Positions 20,129 to 30,157 of a stretch of 64,000 nucleotides of DNA are shown here, piece by piece. The notes below the pieces were generated by a model, which was not told the origin of the DNA, searched no databases, and was given only the letters and a program-made list of their open reading frames with translations. Made by a program: the position numbers and the translations under genes. Each line of letters starts with the position of its first letter. Position 1 is the first letter of the stretch. Source of the DNA: an uncultured SAR116 cluster alpha proteobacterium (GTDB taxonomy: Bacteria > Pseudomonadota > Alphaproteobacteria > Puniceispirillales > Marisalimonadaceae); assembly GCA_902619615.1 (NCBI GenBank), contig CACNFD010000001.1:192501-256500 (forward strand). Reading direction: 5' to 3'.

Positions 20129-21108
20129 GTTTTAAGACTTTCTTTTTTCTTAAGGTTTATTCTCTTTAATGGATGTATGTCATTTACAAGACCTGACAAT
20201 CTTTTCGATTGGACTTTTGTATAAATCTCAGTAGTACTAATATCAGCGTGACCAAGAAGTTTTTGTAAAGACCTTAAATCAGCACCGCGATTTAACATAT
20301 GAGTTGCAAAACTATGCCTGATTTTATGTGGAGTTACGTAAGCGCTGTTCATATTTATACTTTTTGATAATTCTGATAATTCCATATATATAGATTGTCT
20401 AGTAATGTGTCCAATACCATTATTACTAGGGAAAATATACTTATTATTTATGAATTTTTCTATCGAAGACCTATGTAACAACCACATCTCTATCATTTTT
20501 TTGGATTCTTTATTAAAAGCAACATGCCTATAAACACCACCCTTACCCTTAATCTGTAGCAAATCATTTATTTTAATAAAATCTGATAAGGGTAGACTTA
20601 CAAGTTCAGAAACTCTCATACCTGTAGAATATAAAATTTCTAAAATAGTTAAAATACGTAACTGTTTTATTTTTTTTGTAATGTTCTTTTCTTCGATATT
20701 TTTAAAATTATCTTCTGCTTTTCTCAGCAATAAAATCAATTGTTCTTCCGACAATGATTTAGGTAAATTTTTTATTTTTTTGTAACTTTCAAAGTTATTT
20801 AAGGGATTGATATCTATATATGATTCTTCTTTTAAAATTTCATAGAATTGCTTTAAAGATGACAGCTTTCTATTTAATGAACTAGGTTTATAATTTTGAT
20901 TTAATAAAAAAGAAAAAAACTCTCTAAAATTATTCTCATTTGCATTCAAAAAATTGATTTCATTCTTTTTGAACCAGTCAATTACTAGGCAAACATCTTT
21001 TTTATAGGCAATTATAGTATTTTCTGATAACCCTTTTTCTAAACTAATAACGCTAAGGATTTTATCAACAAATTCAATTTTTGGTGCATTAATATTTTTC
21101 ATAATCAA
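20125..21108 (-). CDS. Site-specific tyrosine recombinase XerC/XerD
   Basis: Resolves chromosome dimers at dif. N-terminal SAM-like core-binding domain (about 15-100: EKGLSENTIIAYKKDV), C-terminal catalytic domain with Arg in STGMRVSELVSL (about 164), Lys in IKGKGGVYRHV, HKIRH (about 262), GHADIS (about 286) and Tyr in TTEIYTKVQ (about 295). All six catalytic residues appear. The chromosomal location next to accA and near aroK is that of xerD in many alphaproteobacteria, but I cannot separate XerC from XerD with certainty. Confidence 0.9.
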   Translation of the reverse strand: MIMKNINAPKIEFVDKILSVISLEKGLSENTIIAYKKDVCLVIDWFKKNEINFLNANENNFREFFSFLLNQNYKPSSLNRKLSSLKQFYEILKEESYIDINPLNNFESYKKIKNLPKSLSEEQLILLLRKAEDNFKNIEEKNITKKIKQLRILTILEILYSTGMRVSELVSLPLSDFIKINDLLQIKGKGGVYRHVAFNKESKKMIEMWLLHRSSIEKFINNKYIFPSNNGIGHITRQSIYMELSELSKSINMNSAYVTPHKIRHSFATHMLNRGADLRSLQKLLGHADISTTEIYTKVQSKRLSGLVNDIHPLKRINLKKKESLKT

Positions 21109-21111
21109 ATT

Positions 21112-22806
21112 TTAAAGGTTTATAATTTTAGAAATCATTATTTCTTGTATAATTCTATTAGCTAGATTAGCTAGACCAATCTTTTTTAAAGACGATCTAA
21201 CAATAATTAATTCATTAAGATCAAAATCAACTAGTGGATTGTCTCCTACTAGTCTTGCCGTTAACAGAACTGTTAGTGCTTTATTATCATTTTTGGCTGC
21301 TTCTTTAATAGAATTGGTTAGAACAAATCTTTTCAAGCTAAAATTACTCTCCCATTTCAGGTAATTGTCTTCATTTAAATCATTTTCTTTTAAGTTTTTT
21401 AAATAGTTTACCCAACTTATAGATTTTGGTTCTTGCATTCCAGCTTTCTCAAGTATTGGGATAATTGGCCATGCTTTTTCTTTCAAAATTAAATCCCAAT
21501 CCCATGTTTTCCCTTCATTTAGCAAAATTATGTTTGCAAACGTATTATTTGGGTAGGAATCTGGGTCAAATGATATATTTAGTTTGTCAATTGAATCATT
21601 AAGTTCTTGTGTAAGAGAGGAAGTATTAATTTCATTTAAAATTGTTAAATATAAGCTAATAACATCGTTAAATCTTCCGTTATTTGTTTCTGATTTTATT
21701 ACATTTAAAATTGACTTAGCTTGTTTAATTTCATCCTTCATATTTATTATACTTAGCCAGAGATTTGCCCTATGAGATCCATTCGGTTTATTTATAAAGT
21801 TAGTGAAAGCTTTTTCAAATTCAACATTAGCGTCTGCCACTGATTTATAGTTTTCAATTATTTGATCTACAGAAACAAAGCTGTAATTCATTTTCTTGTC
21901 TAAAAGAAAAGATCTTGCCTTTGAAGTCAAATAATTTAGAGATAATAAGGAATCTGTATATTCAATACCAAGATGTGCAATATAATTTGCTTTGATTGGT
22001 ATCTTAAGAGTATCCATCATTACTATATGTAAAGGTTGAATTTTATTTTTTCTATTATTAATTTCAACTATGTCAACTTCATCATAAATTGATTGAAATA
22101 AAACTTCAAATATTTCATCCTCAAACCCTCTAGATTTTATTAAATCAAGAATGAAATCTGATTGGTCTTTTTTTCCTTCAATCGACAAACAAAAAATGCG
22201 GCCCATTTGCCAAAAATTTTGGGAATTAGTTTTTGATTCTTCATTAATAAATTCACAAGCTTTTTTGTCTTGACGCCTAATTAACTCATATTCTACCTGC
22301 CACCTCCTCCATAATTCCCATCTTTTGCCTTTAGGTAATTGAGAAACTAATTTATATAAATTTTGGCTTTGACCACTATTCTTGACCTTAAATAATCTTG
22401 TTTCTAAAAATTTTAAAATTTCGTTCGAATTACCAATTGGTGGAACAGACCTACTTAGATATAAGTCATTAAGAAAAATTTGTAAGTGTTTACTAGCTAA
22501 AATGTCAGGTAGATAATTTAAATGCTCAATTATATCTTCGGCCTTCATGTTTTGCCAAATATTAAGACCTAATAAATTATTTGTCTCTGTATTAACTCCT
22601 AAAGACCCTAATGAAGGCTTATCTAATTTACTAACCTTTATATCAGTGCTCACAGCATTTGATAAAGGTTCTTTTTTATTATGGTTTGTTTGTGAGAAAG
22701 CAATTTTTTGATACAAACATAAAAATACCAAAATAAAAAAGCATGATAAAAAAATAAGTATTTTTTTTAAAAAACTATAATTATTTAACTTGATCATCTT
22801 TAACAT
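21112..22806 (-). CDS. Exported protein of unknown function (564 aa), next to xerD
   Basis: I do not recognise the family. Residues about 13-35 form a hydrophobic signal sequence or anchor, and the rest is soluble and predicted mainly alpha-helical. There are Trp-rich blocks (KGKRWELWRRWQVEYELIRR, PNGSHRANLWLSII) reminiscent of helical-repeat (TPR/SEL1-like) scaffolds but without a clear repeat consensus. No cysteine motif or catalytic signature is seen. The start overlaps the 3' end of a 46-aa membrane protein gene by 26 bp, so the two are probably coupled. A second ATG lies three codons in (22795-22797). Synteny suggests an envelope role linked to neither xer nor aro. Confidence 0.7.
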   Translation of the reverse strand: MLKMIKLNNYSFLKKILIFLSCFFILVFLCLYQKIAFSQTNHNKKEPLSNAVSTDIKVSKLDKPSLGSLGVNTETNNLLGLNIWQNMKAEDIIEHLNYLPDILASKHLQIFLNDLYLSRSVPPIGNSNEILKFLETRLFKVKNSGQSQNLYKLVSQLPKGKRWELWRRWQVEYELIRRQDKKACEFINEESKTNSQNFWQMGRIFCLSIEGKKDQSDFILDLIKSRGFEDEIFEVLFQSIYDEVDIVEINNRKNKIQPLHIVMMDTLKIPIKANYIAHLGIEYTDSLLSLNYLTSKARSFLLDKKMNYSFVSVDQIIENYKSVADANVEFEKAFTNFINKPNGSHRANLWLSIINMKDEIKQAKSILNVIKSETNNGRFNDVISLYLTILNEINTSSLTQELNDSIDKLNISFDPDSYPNNTFANIILLNEGKTWDWDLILKEKAWPIIPILEKAGMQEPKSISWVNYLKNLKENDLNEDNYLKWESNFSLKRFVLTNSIKEAAKNDNKALTVLLTARLVGDNPLVDFDLNELIIVRSSLKKIGLANLANRIIQEIMISKIINL

Positions 22807-22921
22807 CTAAAATCTTTGTTTGTAATTTGTCAGGAGCTGGGATGTCTAAATAAGTCACGACTAAAATACCTACTAGAGCTAAAAAAGTTAATATTATTAA
22901 TAAAAATTTGTAATTTTTCAT
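22781..22921 (-). CDS. Small single-pass membrane protein (46 aa)
   Basis: Short ORF opening with ATG 22919-22921: MKNYKFLLIILTFLALVGIL, then VVTYLDIPAPDKLQTK and a Lys/Asp tail ending in DDQVK. The N-terminal 23 residues form a transmembrane helix or uncleaved signal, and the IPAP segment follows at the membrane face. It overlaps the start of the 564-aa exported-protein gene, implying translational coupling. A purine-rich AAGGAA lies just upstream of the ATG (on the minus strand, about 22929-22934). Divergent from aroK across a 129-bp gap. Confidence 0.7.
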   Translation of the reverse strand: MKNYKFLLIILTFLALVGILVVTYLDIPAPDKLQTKILDVKDDQVK

Positions 22922-23050
22922 AATTATTCCTTATAACTTTCATAAATTAAGAATATGGCGAGTTTTAGACTATATTTTTATTTATCATAATTTTTTAAAA
23001 CTTTCTAAAAATATGATGTATCTATAAAATTTATATGATATTTTGATTTA

Positions 23051-23632
23051 ATGATAAGTTTTGATACTGTAAACTCACCCTGTGATAGGGTAACGCTAAT
23101 TGGGATGATGGGCACTGGAAAGAGTAAATTTGGCCGTTTAGTAGCAAACAATTTAGGTTTTAATTTTTATGATGTGGATACACTTATTGAAAAAAAGTTA
23201 AAAACAACAATAAAAGAACTTTTTCAAAAACATGGTGAACCATTTTTTAGAGATGTTGAAAAAAAAACAATCAAAGAATTAGTTTTTAAAATTAAAGAAA
23301 ACAATGAAAAAGTAATTATTAGCGTTGGTGGCGGAGGCTTTGATAATATAGAGAGTAGAGAATTATTGTTAAATTATACCAAAGTGATTTGGCTTAAAAC
23401 ACCTGTTAATATTTTGACAAAAAGAGTTGGAAATGGATCAAAAAGACCCATGATAAAAGGCGATGTTACAGAGGCCATTAAAAACCTTTTAAAAAAAAGA
23501 ACTGAATTTTATTCACTTTGCCATTACAAACTAGACACTCATAAACTCTCTCAAAATCAAATTACTGAAAAAATAATTAATTTAATTTCTCTTAAAAGTA
23601 ATAAAATAAAAAATGAAATCAGAAATTATTAA
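23051..23632 (+). CDS. aroK: Shikimate kinase
   Basis: Phosphorylates shikimate at the 3-hydroxyl in the chorismate pathway. P-loop GMMGTGKSKFGR, the shikimate-binding Asp in YDVDTLIEKK, the GGGGF motif and the adenine/lid region GSKRPMIKGD are visible. A short N-terminal extension (about 14 aa) precedes the first strand, common in alphaproteobacteria. Its 3' end overlaps aroB by 20 bp, so the two consecutive-pathway enzymes are translated together. Confidence 0.93.
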   Translation: MISFDTVNSPCDRVTLIGMMGTGKSKFGRLVANNLGFNFYDVDTLIEKKLKTTIKELFQKHGEPFFRDVEKKTIKELVFKIKENNEKVIISVGGGGFDNIESRELLLNYTKVIWLKTPVNILTKRVGNGSKRPMIKGDVTEAIKNLLKKRTEFYSLCHYKLDTHKLSQNQITEKIINLISLKSNKIKNEIRNY

Positions 23633-24743
23633 AGTTACATTTAGTAATAAGGTCGATAATTTATCATATCCAATATTTGTGGGTGCTAATTTAATATATA
23701 ATTGTGAAAAAATTTTAAAAAAATTTATACACAATAAAAAAATTATTTTAATTCATGACAAAGTTTTTTATAAAAAAAACGAAATAAATGAAAGTTTTGT
23801 TGCCTTTATAAATTTAATTGAAAAATTTACTTCCTCAGTTAACCTAATAGGTATTTCTGGAGGTGACAAAACAAAAAATATATCTGAACTAAATCATATT
23901 ATAGAAAAATCTCTATCATTTGAAATAGATAGAGATAGTATAGTTATTGCATTTGGTGGAGGCGTAATTGGAGATATAGCAGGATTTGCTGCGTCAATTC
24001 TATTAAGAGGAATAAATTATATTCAAATTCCTACAACTCTTCTATCTCAAGTCGATAGTTCAGTGGGGGGGAAAACTGGAATTAACTCACGTAAAAGTAA
24101 AAATCTAATTGGTTCTTTCCATCAACCACTCGCTGTTATAATAGATATAAACCTGCTAAACACACTTCCTAAAAGGGAATTTTTAGCTGGACTGGTAGAA
24201 GTAATTAAATATGGGCTTATTAAAGACGATAAATTTTTTCATTATGTGGAAGAAAATTATAAGCAAATTTTAAAATATGATCAATCAAGTTTAAAAGAAA
24301 TCATAATTAAATCTTGTAAAATTAAATCTGAAATCATAAAAAATGATGAAAAAGAAAATGGCCAAAGGGCTCTTCTGAACCTTGGACACACTTTTGGTCA
24401 TGCTATAGAATCATTTGGAAAATATGATGGAACAATAATTCATGGAGAAGCAATATCAATAGGTATTTGCCTTGCTTTTAAACTTTCAAACAAAATGGGT
24501 TTTTGTTCTTTAATTGAAACAACAAGAGTAATAAATCTTTTAAAAAACTTGAAACTACCAACCTCTTTTTTGGATTTAAGTATTTCAATAACAACCTCAA
24601 AAATGCTAGAAAAATTTAAATATGATAAAAAAAATAAAAATAACCAGTTGACCTTTATTCTTAATGAAAGAATTGGGAAATCTTTTATTAAAAATAATAT
24701 GGATGTTAATGTTCTAACAAAATTTTTAGACGAAGAGATCTAA
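23613..24743 (+). CDS. aroB: 3-dehydroquinate synthase
   Basis: NAD- and metal-dependent cyclase converting DAHP to 3-dehydroquinate. Key blocks: GGGVIGDIAGFAASILLRG (NAD binding), PTTLLSQVDSSVGGKTGINS (substrate site), EVIKYGLIKD, and the metal ligands in LNLGHTFGHAIES and IHGEAISIG. Length of 376 aa is usual. It overlaps aroK at its start and the CorC-like gene by 1 bp at its stop (TAATG), so the three are an operon. Confidence 0.95.
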   Translation: MKSEIIKVTFSNKVDNLSYPIFVGANLIYNCEKILKKFIHNKKIILIHDKVFYKKNEINESFVAFINLIEKFTSSVNLIGISGGDKTKNISELNHIIEKSLSFEIDRDSIVIAFGGGVIGDIAGFAASILLRGINYIQIPTTLLSQVDSSVGGKTGINSRKSKNLIGSFHQPLAVIIDINLLNTLPKREFLAGLVEVIKYGLIKDDKFFHYVEENYKQILKYDQSSLKEIIIKSCKIKSEIIKNDEKENGQRALLNLGHTFGHAIESFGKYDGTIIHGEAISIGICLAFKLSNKMGFCSLIETTRVINLLKNLKLPTSFLDLSISITTSKMLEKFKYDKKNKNNQLTFILNERIGKSFIKNNMDVNVLTKFLDEEI

Positions 24744-26008
24744 TGCCAGATATATTTATATTTTTATGTAACATCCTTTTGTTAATAATTTTGTCTGGTT
24801 TTTTTTCAAGTTCTGAAACTGCTTTGACAGCGGTATCAGAAGCAAGAATACATGAATTAGCTCTTCAAGGAAATAAAAGAGCTATAGCTATAGAAAAAAT
24901 TTTGGCTAAAAAAGAAAAAATGATCAGTACTATATTAATAGGTAATAATTTAGTCAATATTGTTGCTTCAGTGTATGCAACAAGTTTTGCTATAATTTAT
25001 TTTGGAGAGTTTGATCTTATTTTTGTAACAATATTATTAACGATTGTTCTTGTGATTTTTGCGGAAGTTATTCCAAAAACATATGCGTTTAGCCATGCAG
25101 ATCAAGTTGCTTTAGGAGTTGCTCCAATAATCAACTTCTTCATATTTATTTTAACACCTGCTACGTTGATTACAGAACGTTTTGCAAAAATTGTGTCTGG
25201 ACCAGTTATTGAAGATGAAGAAGCTAAAACTGAAGAATTAAGAGGAATGATTAGATTACACGCCGGAAATGAAAGTCGTGGTAAAGAGCGTGGTAAAATG
25301 ATGTCCAGTATGCTTGACATGGACGATGTAACAATTGAAGCAGTTATGACACATAGAGGTGCAGTTACTATGATTGACTCTCAAGAAGATCCTGAATTAA
25401 TTTTCAAGGTTGTAGGTGAGAGTCCCTTCACAAGAATTCCAATTTATTCAGGAAATCCAGATAATATTATCGGTATTTTGCATGCTAAAGAATTATTTAG
25501 ATATTTAAGAAGAAGAAGTTTCAAAAATGTTAATTCAATCAATTTATCTGAATTAATGATACAACCATACTTTGCACCAGAAACAACACTGTTATTTGAT
25601 CAACTGGAGATATTTAAAACACGAAGAGAACATTTTGCTGTTGTAGTAGATGAATATGGGGATTTCAGAGGCATCGTAACCCTTGAAGACATCTTAGAAG
25701 AAATTGTTGGAGAAATTGACGATGAAACCGATTTAAAAGTTAAAGGCCTTAAACCTCAGCCAGATGGGTCTTTTATCGTAGATGGTTCAGTAACAATTAG
25801 AGACATTAATCGATCTCTTGGATGGTCATTACCTGATCAGAACGCGAATACTATTGCAGGCTTAGTCTTATATGAGTCAAAAACAATACCAGAACCTGGA
25901 CAAGAATTTAGGTTCTTTGATATTAGATTTAGAATACTTCAAAAAAAATCTAATTTTATTTCACAACTACGTTTGTGGAATGAATTAGGTATAAAAAACA
26001 TAAATTAA
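24743..26008 (+). CDS. CNNM/CorC-type transporter-like protein (DUF21, CBS pair, CorC_HlyC)
   Basis: Inner-membrane protein of the HlyC/CorC (YfjD/MpfA) family, connected with Mg2+ and Co2+ handling. DUF21 transmembrane domain spans about 1-150, with SGFFSSSETALTAVSEARIHEL as the family signature and PKTYAF. Two CBS domains follow (about 205-330; VMTHRGAVTMID, GIVTLEDILEEIVGEI), then the C-terminal CorC_HlyC domain (DGSVTIRDINRSLGW). Start TAATG coupling with aroB. The aroK-aroB-corC order is common in alphaproteobacteria. Older annotation as hemolysin is not supported by function. Confidence 0.9.
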   Translation: MPDIFIFLCNILLLIILSGFFSSSETALTAVSEARIHELALQGNKRAIAIEKILAKKEKMISTILIGNNLVNIVASVYATSFAIIYFGEFDLIFVTILLTIVLVIFAEVIPKTYAFSHADQVALGVAPIINFFIFILTPATLITERFAKIVSGPVIEDEEAKTEELRGMIRLHAGNESRGKERGKMMSSMLDMDDVTIEAVMTHRGAVTMIDSQEDPELIFKVVGESPFTRIPIYSGNPDNIIGILHAKELFRYLRRRSFKNVNSINLSELMIQPYFAPETTLLFDQLEIFKTRREHFAVVVDEYGDFRGIVTLEDILEEIVGEIDDETDLKVKGLKPQPDGSFIVDGSVTIRDINRSLGWSLPDQNANTIAGLVLYESKTIPEPGQEFRFFDIRFRILQKKSNFISQLRLWNELGIKNIN

Positions 26009-26334
26009 ATATTCTTATATTCTTCAACAGTATAGGTTTTTATAATAGCTGAATGAAGGTCAGCACAAAATTCATCTTTTAAACTATGATTAACCATTCT
26101 GTGTCTGTCAATTCTTTTGATATTTCTAAACTTATCTGAAACGACAATTATTTCAAAGTGACTCTCAACATTCTCTTTAAAGTTTTGATGACCTCTGTGT
26201 TGTTCTGAAACATCTAGAACAGAATAAAAAAAGGGGTCATAACTTTCTAATATTATTTTTTCAATTTTTAATTTTCTTTTCACAAATAATACCCATTTGT
26301 ATATTAATCTAAAAAAATAATTCCAATCTTGCAT
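26005..26334 (-). CDS. BolA family protein
   Basis: BolA-like fold with the helix-turn region LDVSEQHRGHQNF, where the invariant His residues used for [2Fe-2S] cluster sharing with monothiol glutaredoxin occur, and RIDRHRMVNHSLKDEF with the C-terminal signature. The ATG at 26332-26334 gives an 18-residue N-terminal extension unlike most BolA proteins; GTG at 26281-26283 would give the usual 92 aa, but no clear ribosome site supports either. Divergent from the DnaJ-like gene (43-bp gap), as in many alphaproteobacteria. Overlaps corC-like 3' end by 4 bp. Confidence 0.85.
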   Translation of the reverse strand: MQDWNYFFRLIYKWVLFVKRKLKIEKIILESYDPFFYSVLDVSEQHRGHQNFKENVESHFEIIVVSDKFRNIKRIDRHRMVNHSLKDEFCADLHSAIIKTYTVEEYKNI

Positions 26335-26377
26335 GGATTACTACATAATTCTATAATTAAAATAAAGAATTAAATTT

Positions 26378-26914
26378 ATGTTGCATACTAAACAAAAAGA
26401 AAAATCAGAAAGAATCTGCTCAAATCCAAAATGTAAAGAATTGGGCGTATATCCTGCTCCCAAGTCAAGAGATAATCTCAGGGAATATTTATATTTCTGC
26501 ATAAATTGTGTTAGGGATTTTAATAAATCTTGGAATTATTTTGAAGGGCTAAACGAACATGAATTAGAAGTTGAAATAAGAAAATCAGTTACCTGGGATA
26601 GACCAAGCTGGAAATTTGGAACAAAAAATCTAAATTATGATTTTGAAAAAGCTTTTAACACTTTTGAAAATCAAAAAATTCAAAAGAACAAAAATAACTT
26701 AGATATAAAGTTAGAAGCAGCGTTTAAAATATTAGGATTAAATTCAGATTCTGATTTACAAGAAGTAAAAACCAAATATAAACATCTTGCAAAAAGATGG
26801 CATCCTGACGTACAAAATGACAACAAATCAAAGATCAACAAAGATAAATTTATTAATATAACAAATGCATATAAAATTATTTTAGAATCATTTACTAAAC
26901 AAGTAAAAACTTAA
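26378..26914 (+). CDS. DnaJ-domain protein of the cobS-linked type
   Basis: 178 aa. N-terminal part carries a possible zinc site (ICSNPKCKELG at about 11-18 and FCINCVRDFN at about 45-50). The C-terminal J domain covers about 117-175 with the HPD motif in AKRWHPDVQNDNK. The middle part (WDRPSWKFGT) is the block shared by J proteins located next to cobS in alphaproteobacteria. It probably acts as a dedicated Hsp70 co-chaperone, but its client is unknown. Followed by cobS after 25 bp. Confidence 0.85.
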   Translation: MLHTKQKEKSERICSNPKCKELGVYPAPKSRDNLREYLYFCINCVRDFNKSWNYFEGLNEHELEVEIRKSVTWDRPSWKFGTKNLNYDFEKAFNTFENQKIQKNKNNLDIKLEAAFKILGLNSDSDLQEVKTKYKHLAKRWHPDVQNDNKSKINKDKFINITNAYKIILESFTKQVKT

Positions 26915-26939
26915 TAGAAACACTTTTGGAGATTAAATT

Positions 26940-27950
26940 ATGAACGACGTTAGTTTAACTAACAACATGGACTTTAGTACTGACACTTTTCCAACTTCTC
27001 AAACCTTAGTAATTGATTCCAAAAAAGTTTTTGGCTTTCAAACAAATATGAAGATTGTTGGTTTTAATGAAAAAACTAAATTTGTGCCTGAAATTGATGA
27101 ATCTTATTTATTTGACGAAACAACCACAAAAGCAATACTTGCTGGTTTTTGCTATAACAGAAGAGTTATGATCCAAGGTTATCATGGTACTGGTAAATCA
27201 ACACATATTGAACAAGTTGCCGCAAGATTGAATTGGCCTTGTGTAAGAGTAAATTTAGACAGTCATATCAGTCGTTTAGACCTAGTAGGTAAAGATGCCA
27301 TTGTTTTGGAAGATGGAAAGCAGGTAACAGAATTTAGAGAAGGTGTACTTCCTTGGGCTCTTCAAAACCCTGTTGCAATAGTCTTTGATGAGTATGACGC
27401 TGGCAGAGCTGACGTAATGTTTGTTATTCAAAGAATCTTAGAAGTTTCCGGAAAACTAACTTTACTTGATAATAACAGAGTTATAAATCCTCATCAGAAT
27501 TTCAGATTGTTTGCAACTGCTAACACAGTTGGATTGGGAGATACTACTGGACTATATCACGGAACACAACAAATAAACCAGGGTCAAATGGATAGATGGT
27601 CTATAGTTTCAACCTTAAATTATTTACCAACTGAAGCAGAAGAAGAGATTATTTTATCAAAAGTTCCTAATTTTAGAACTATGGATGGAAAAGAAACTAT
27701 TAAATCCATGGTTTCTATTGCTAATTTGACACGAAATGGGTTTATGTCTGGTGATCTTTCTACAGTGATGTCTCCTAGAACAGTTATTACATGGGCAGAA
27801 AATACAAATATAATTGAAGATATTGATTTGGCTTTCAAGCTAACTTTTTTTAATAAATGTGATGAAATGGAAAGACCAATTTTGTCAGAATATTATCAAA
27901 GATGTTTTGGAAGGGAATTAATTGAAGTTGAAAAAAGTATAGACGCTTAA
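26940..27950 (+). CDS. cobS: Cobaltochelatase-type AAA+ ATPase CobS
   Basis: MoxR/CobS-type AAA+ ATPase. With CobT it forms the chaperone-like complex that drives CobN to insert cobalt into hydrogenobyrinate diamide in aerobic cobalamin synthesis. Walker A is [13 protein letters not shown], Walker [15 protein letters not shown], and sensor and arginine-finger regions ATANTVG and DRWSI are clear. The N-terminal block with [13 protein letters not shown] is the CobS-specific start. Length of 336 aa matches CobS. No cobN is in the window, and in many alphaproteobacteria cobST persist without a full B12 pathway. Confidence 0.9.
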   Translation: MNDVSLTNNMDFSTDTFPTSQTLVIDSKKVFGFQTNMKIVGFNEKTKFVPEIDESYLFDETTTKAILAGFCYNRRVMIQGYHGTGKSTHIEQVAARLNWPCVRVNLDSHISRLDLVGKDAIVLEDGKQVTEFREGVLPWALQNPVAIVFDEYDAGRADVMFVIQRILEVSGKLTLLDNNRVINPHQNFRLFATANTVGLGDTTGLYHGTQQINQGQMDRWSIVSTLNYLPTEAEEEIILSKVPNFRTMDGKETIKSMVSIANLTRNGFMSGDLSTVMSPRTVITWAENTNIIEDIDLAFKLTFFNKCDEMERPILSEYYQRCFGRELIEVEKSIDA

Positions 27951-27958
27951 AATTTAAA

Positions 27959-29782
27959 ATGAGCAAAAATTCAGAAAATACACAATTCCAAAATGCTACT
28001 GCCTCAACTCTAAAAGCAATTTCTGGAAATAAGATTGAGGAAAGGGAAATAAAGTTTTCTGGGACTGCAAGCTATTTATCATCTAAAGAAATTAGATTAC
28101 CAATTATATCAAAAAAATTTGATGATTTAGAATTATATAAATTAAGAGGCGAGGCTGACAAAATCGCTCTAAAAATTAAATACCATGATCCTGTTTTACA
28201 TAATAAACACGTACCATCTTCAGATTTATCATCTCAAATTTTTCAATTAGCAGAAGAATCTCGAATTGAAGCTGTTGGATCCAAGAATCTTCTAGGTATT
28301 AAAAAAAATTTACAAAATTTAATTGTAGAAAAATTTAAAGAAACAATTTTACCTGTACCAGGTGGAGAAGATAAAGAAGCATTAGTAAATGCTTTACATT
28401 TAGTAATTAGAGAAAAGATTACTGGCTCTACCCCCCCTCAAAACACCTCTATTTCTCTGGAGAAATGGAGGCCTTGGATCAACAACAAAATTGGTAACCT
28501 CCTTAACCAACTTGCTGAAAACACTAATAATCAAGAAGTTTTTGCTAAATACACAAAAGAATTATTATCTGCTTTACATGCGGATATTGGAGAAAGAGAT
28601 CCTAATAATGATGGTGAAAACGAAGAAACTGAAGACAATAATCCTGACGAAAATGAAGAAAACGATTCATCTGCCGAAAGTGAAAGTGAAAATGATGAAG
28701 ATGCCGGATTAGATAGTAGTAGCGATGCCCAAGAAAATGAGCAAGAAATACAAGGTGAAACTCAGGATGCTGATGCTGACAATGAAGATGGGGAGAGTGA
28801 AGGTGAGATTGTTCCTAACCCTCTATCGGGACATAACTTAGGTAAAAATAGTATTAATTATAATTATCAGGTCTTTTCTACTAAGTACGACGAAATCGTC
28901 AATGCCACTGACTTATGCGAAGAAGACGAACTTAGTAGACTAAGAGGAACACTTGATAAACAACTTGAAAACCTTCAAGGTGCTATAGCTAGGTTAGCTA
29001 ACAAACTTCAAAGAAAATTACAAGCTAAACAAAACAGATCTTGGAACTTTGATCTTGAAGAAGGAATGTTAGACGCATCAAAATTGGCTAGAGTAATTAC
29101 TCAACCATTATTTCCACTTTCTTATAAGCAAGAAAAAGATATGAAATTTAGAGATACCATTGTGACTTTGCTCATAGATAATTCTGGATCAATGAGAGGA
29201 AGGCCTATCACAATTGCAGCGATTTGTGCTGACATAATGGCTAGAACACTCGAAAGATGTGGAGTTAAAGTTGAAATCTTGGGTTTTACAACAAAGGCTT
29301 GGAAAGGTGGTCAATCAAGGGAACAATGGATAAATGAGGGCAAACCAGTTTACCCTGGTAGATTAAATGACTTAAGACATATCATTTATAAACCAGCAGA
29401 CGCACCATGGAGAAGAGCTAAAAATTCATTAGGATTAATGCTCAGAGAAGGAATTTTAAAAGAAAACATTGATGGTGAGGCATTAATCTGGGCACATGAA
29501 CGATTGTTAGGTAGAGTGGAAGATAGGAAAATACTAATGGTCATTAGCGATGGCGCACCAGTTGACGATACCACACTTTCCTCAAATAGTGGAAACTACT
29601 TAGAACTTCATCTTAAACAGGTTATCTCATTTATAGAAAATAAATCACCGGTAGAATTAGTTGCAATTGGCATTGGTCACGATGTCACCCGTTATTATGA
29701 TAAGGCTGTAACACTGACTGATGCAGAGCAATTGGGTGGAGCTGTCACTGAACAGTTAGCTGACTTATTCAACGAAGAATAA
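27959..29782 (+). CDS. cobT: Cobaltochelatase subunit CobT (vWA domain)
   Basis: Partner of CobS. N-terminal CobT domain of about 200 aa ([29 protein letters not shown]), a very acidic low-complexity linker at about 210-285 (Glu/Asp/Asn-rich, in a DNA stretch full of GAA/GAT), and a C-terminal von Willebrand A domain whose MIDAS reads [13 protein letters not shown] (Asp407). The domain order is that of CobT and the magnesium-chelatase D-type subunits. It follows cobS by 8 bp and nearly meets convergent rpmB (2-bp gap). Confidence 0.92.
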   Translation: MSKNSENTQFQNATASTLKAISGNKIEEREIKFSGTASYLSSKEIRLPIISKKFDDLELYKLRGEADKIALKIKYHDPVLHNKHVPSSDLSSQIFQLAEESRIEAVGSKNLLGIKKNLQNLIVEKFKETILPVPGGEDKEALVNALHLVIREKITGSTPPQNTSISLEKWRPWINNKIGNLLNQLAENTNNQEVFAKYTKELLSALHADIGERDPNNDGENEETEDNNPDENEENDSSAESESENDEDAGLDSSSDAQENEQEIQGETQDADADNEDGESEGEIVPNPLSGHNLGKNSINYNYQVFSTKYDEIVNATDLCEEDELSRLRGTLDKQLENLQGAIARLANKLQRKLQAKQNRSWNFDLEEGMLDASKLARVITQPLFPLSYKQEKDMKFRDTIVTLLIDNSGSMRGRPITIAAICADIMARTLERCGVKVEILGFTTKAWKGGQSREQWINEGKPVYPGRLNDLRHIIYKPADAPWRRAKNSLGLMLREGILKENIDGEALIWAHERLLGRVEDRKILMVISDGAPVDDTTLSSNSGNYLELHLKQVISFIENKSPVELVAIGIGHDVTRYYDKAVTLTDAEQLGGAVTEQLADLFNEE

Positions 29783-29784
29783 TG

Positions 29785-30087
29785 TTAAGAAGAGCTGACT
29801 TCTTTTTTTAAATTTTTTCGAATAGATTTTTTTATTGCAATAGCTTGAGGTGCTAAAACTCTATTACTTGTCTTTGACAAGTAGTCGTCTAACCCTCCGT
29901 TTTTTTCAACAGATTTTAAAGCTCTCACAGACACTTTCAAAGTAATGTATTTATTCAAGGATTTACTAAAAAATTTAACATTCTGAAGATTAGGTAAAAA
30001 TTTTCTTTTAGTTTTATTTTTTGCATGACTAACATTATTGCCACTCATAACATTCTTACCTGAAATTTCACACACTCTAGACATCAT
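29785..30087 (-). CDS. rpmB: 50S ribosomal protein L28
   Basis: The N terminus RVCEISGKNVMSGNNVSHAK and the KRKFLPNLQNVKF block are diagnostic. Length of 100 aa is typical for alphaproteobacterial L28, whose C-terminal tail (NRVLAPQAIAIKKSIRKN) is longer than in enterics. No Cys-x2-Cys zinc pair, so the C-minus form. Two ATGs (30085-30087, 30082-30084) make the start uncertain by one residue; the second gives the standard MSRVCE start. Confidence 0.95.
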   Translation of the reverse strand: MMSRVCEISGKNVMSGNNVSHAKNKTKRKFLPNLQNVKFFSKSLNKYITLKVSVRALKSVEKNGGLDDYLSKTSNRVLAPQAIAIKKSIRKNLKKEVSSS

Positions 30088-30157
30088 TTACCTCAAAAAA
30101 AACTATGCGTTTTATATGATAGAGGACCTAAAAGGTCAAGTTAAATGGTGAAAGAAT

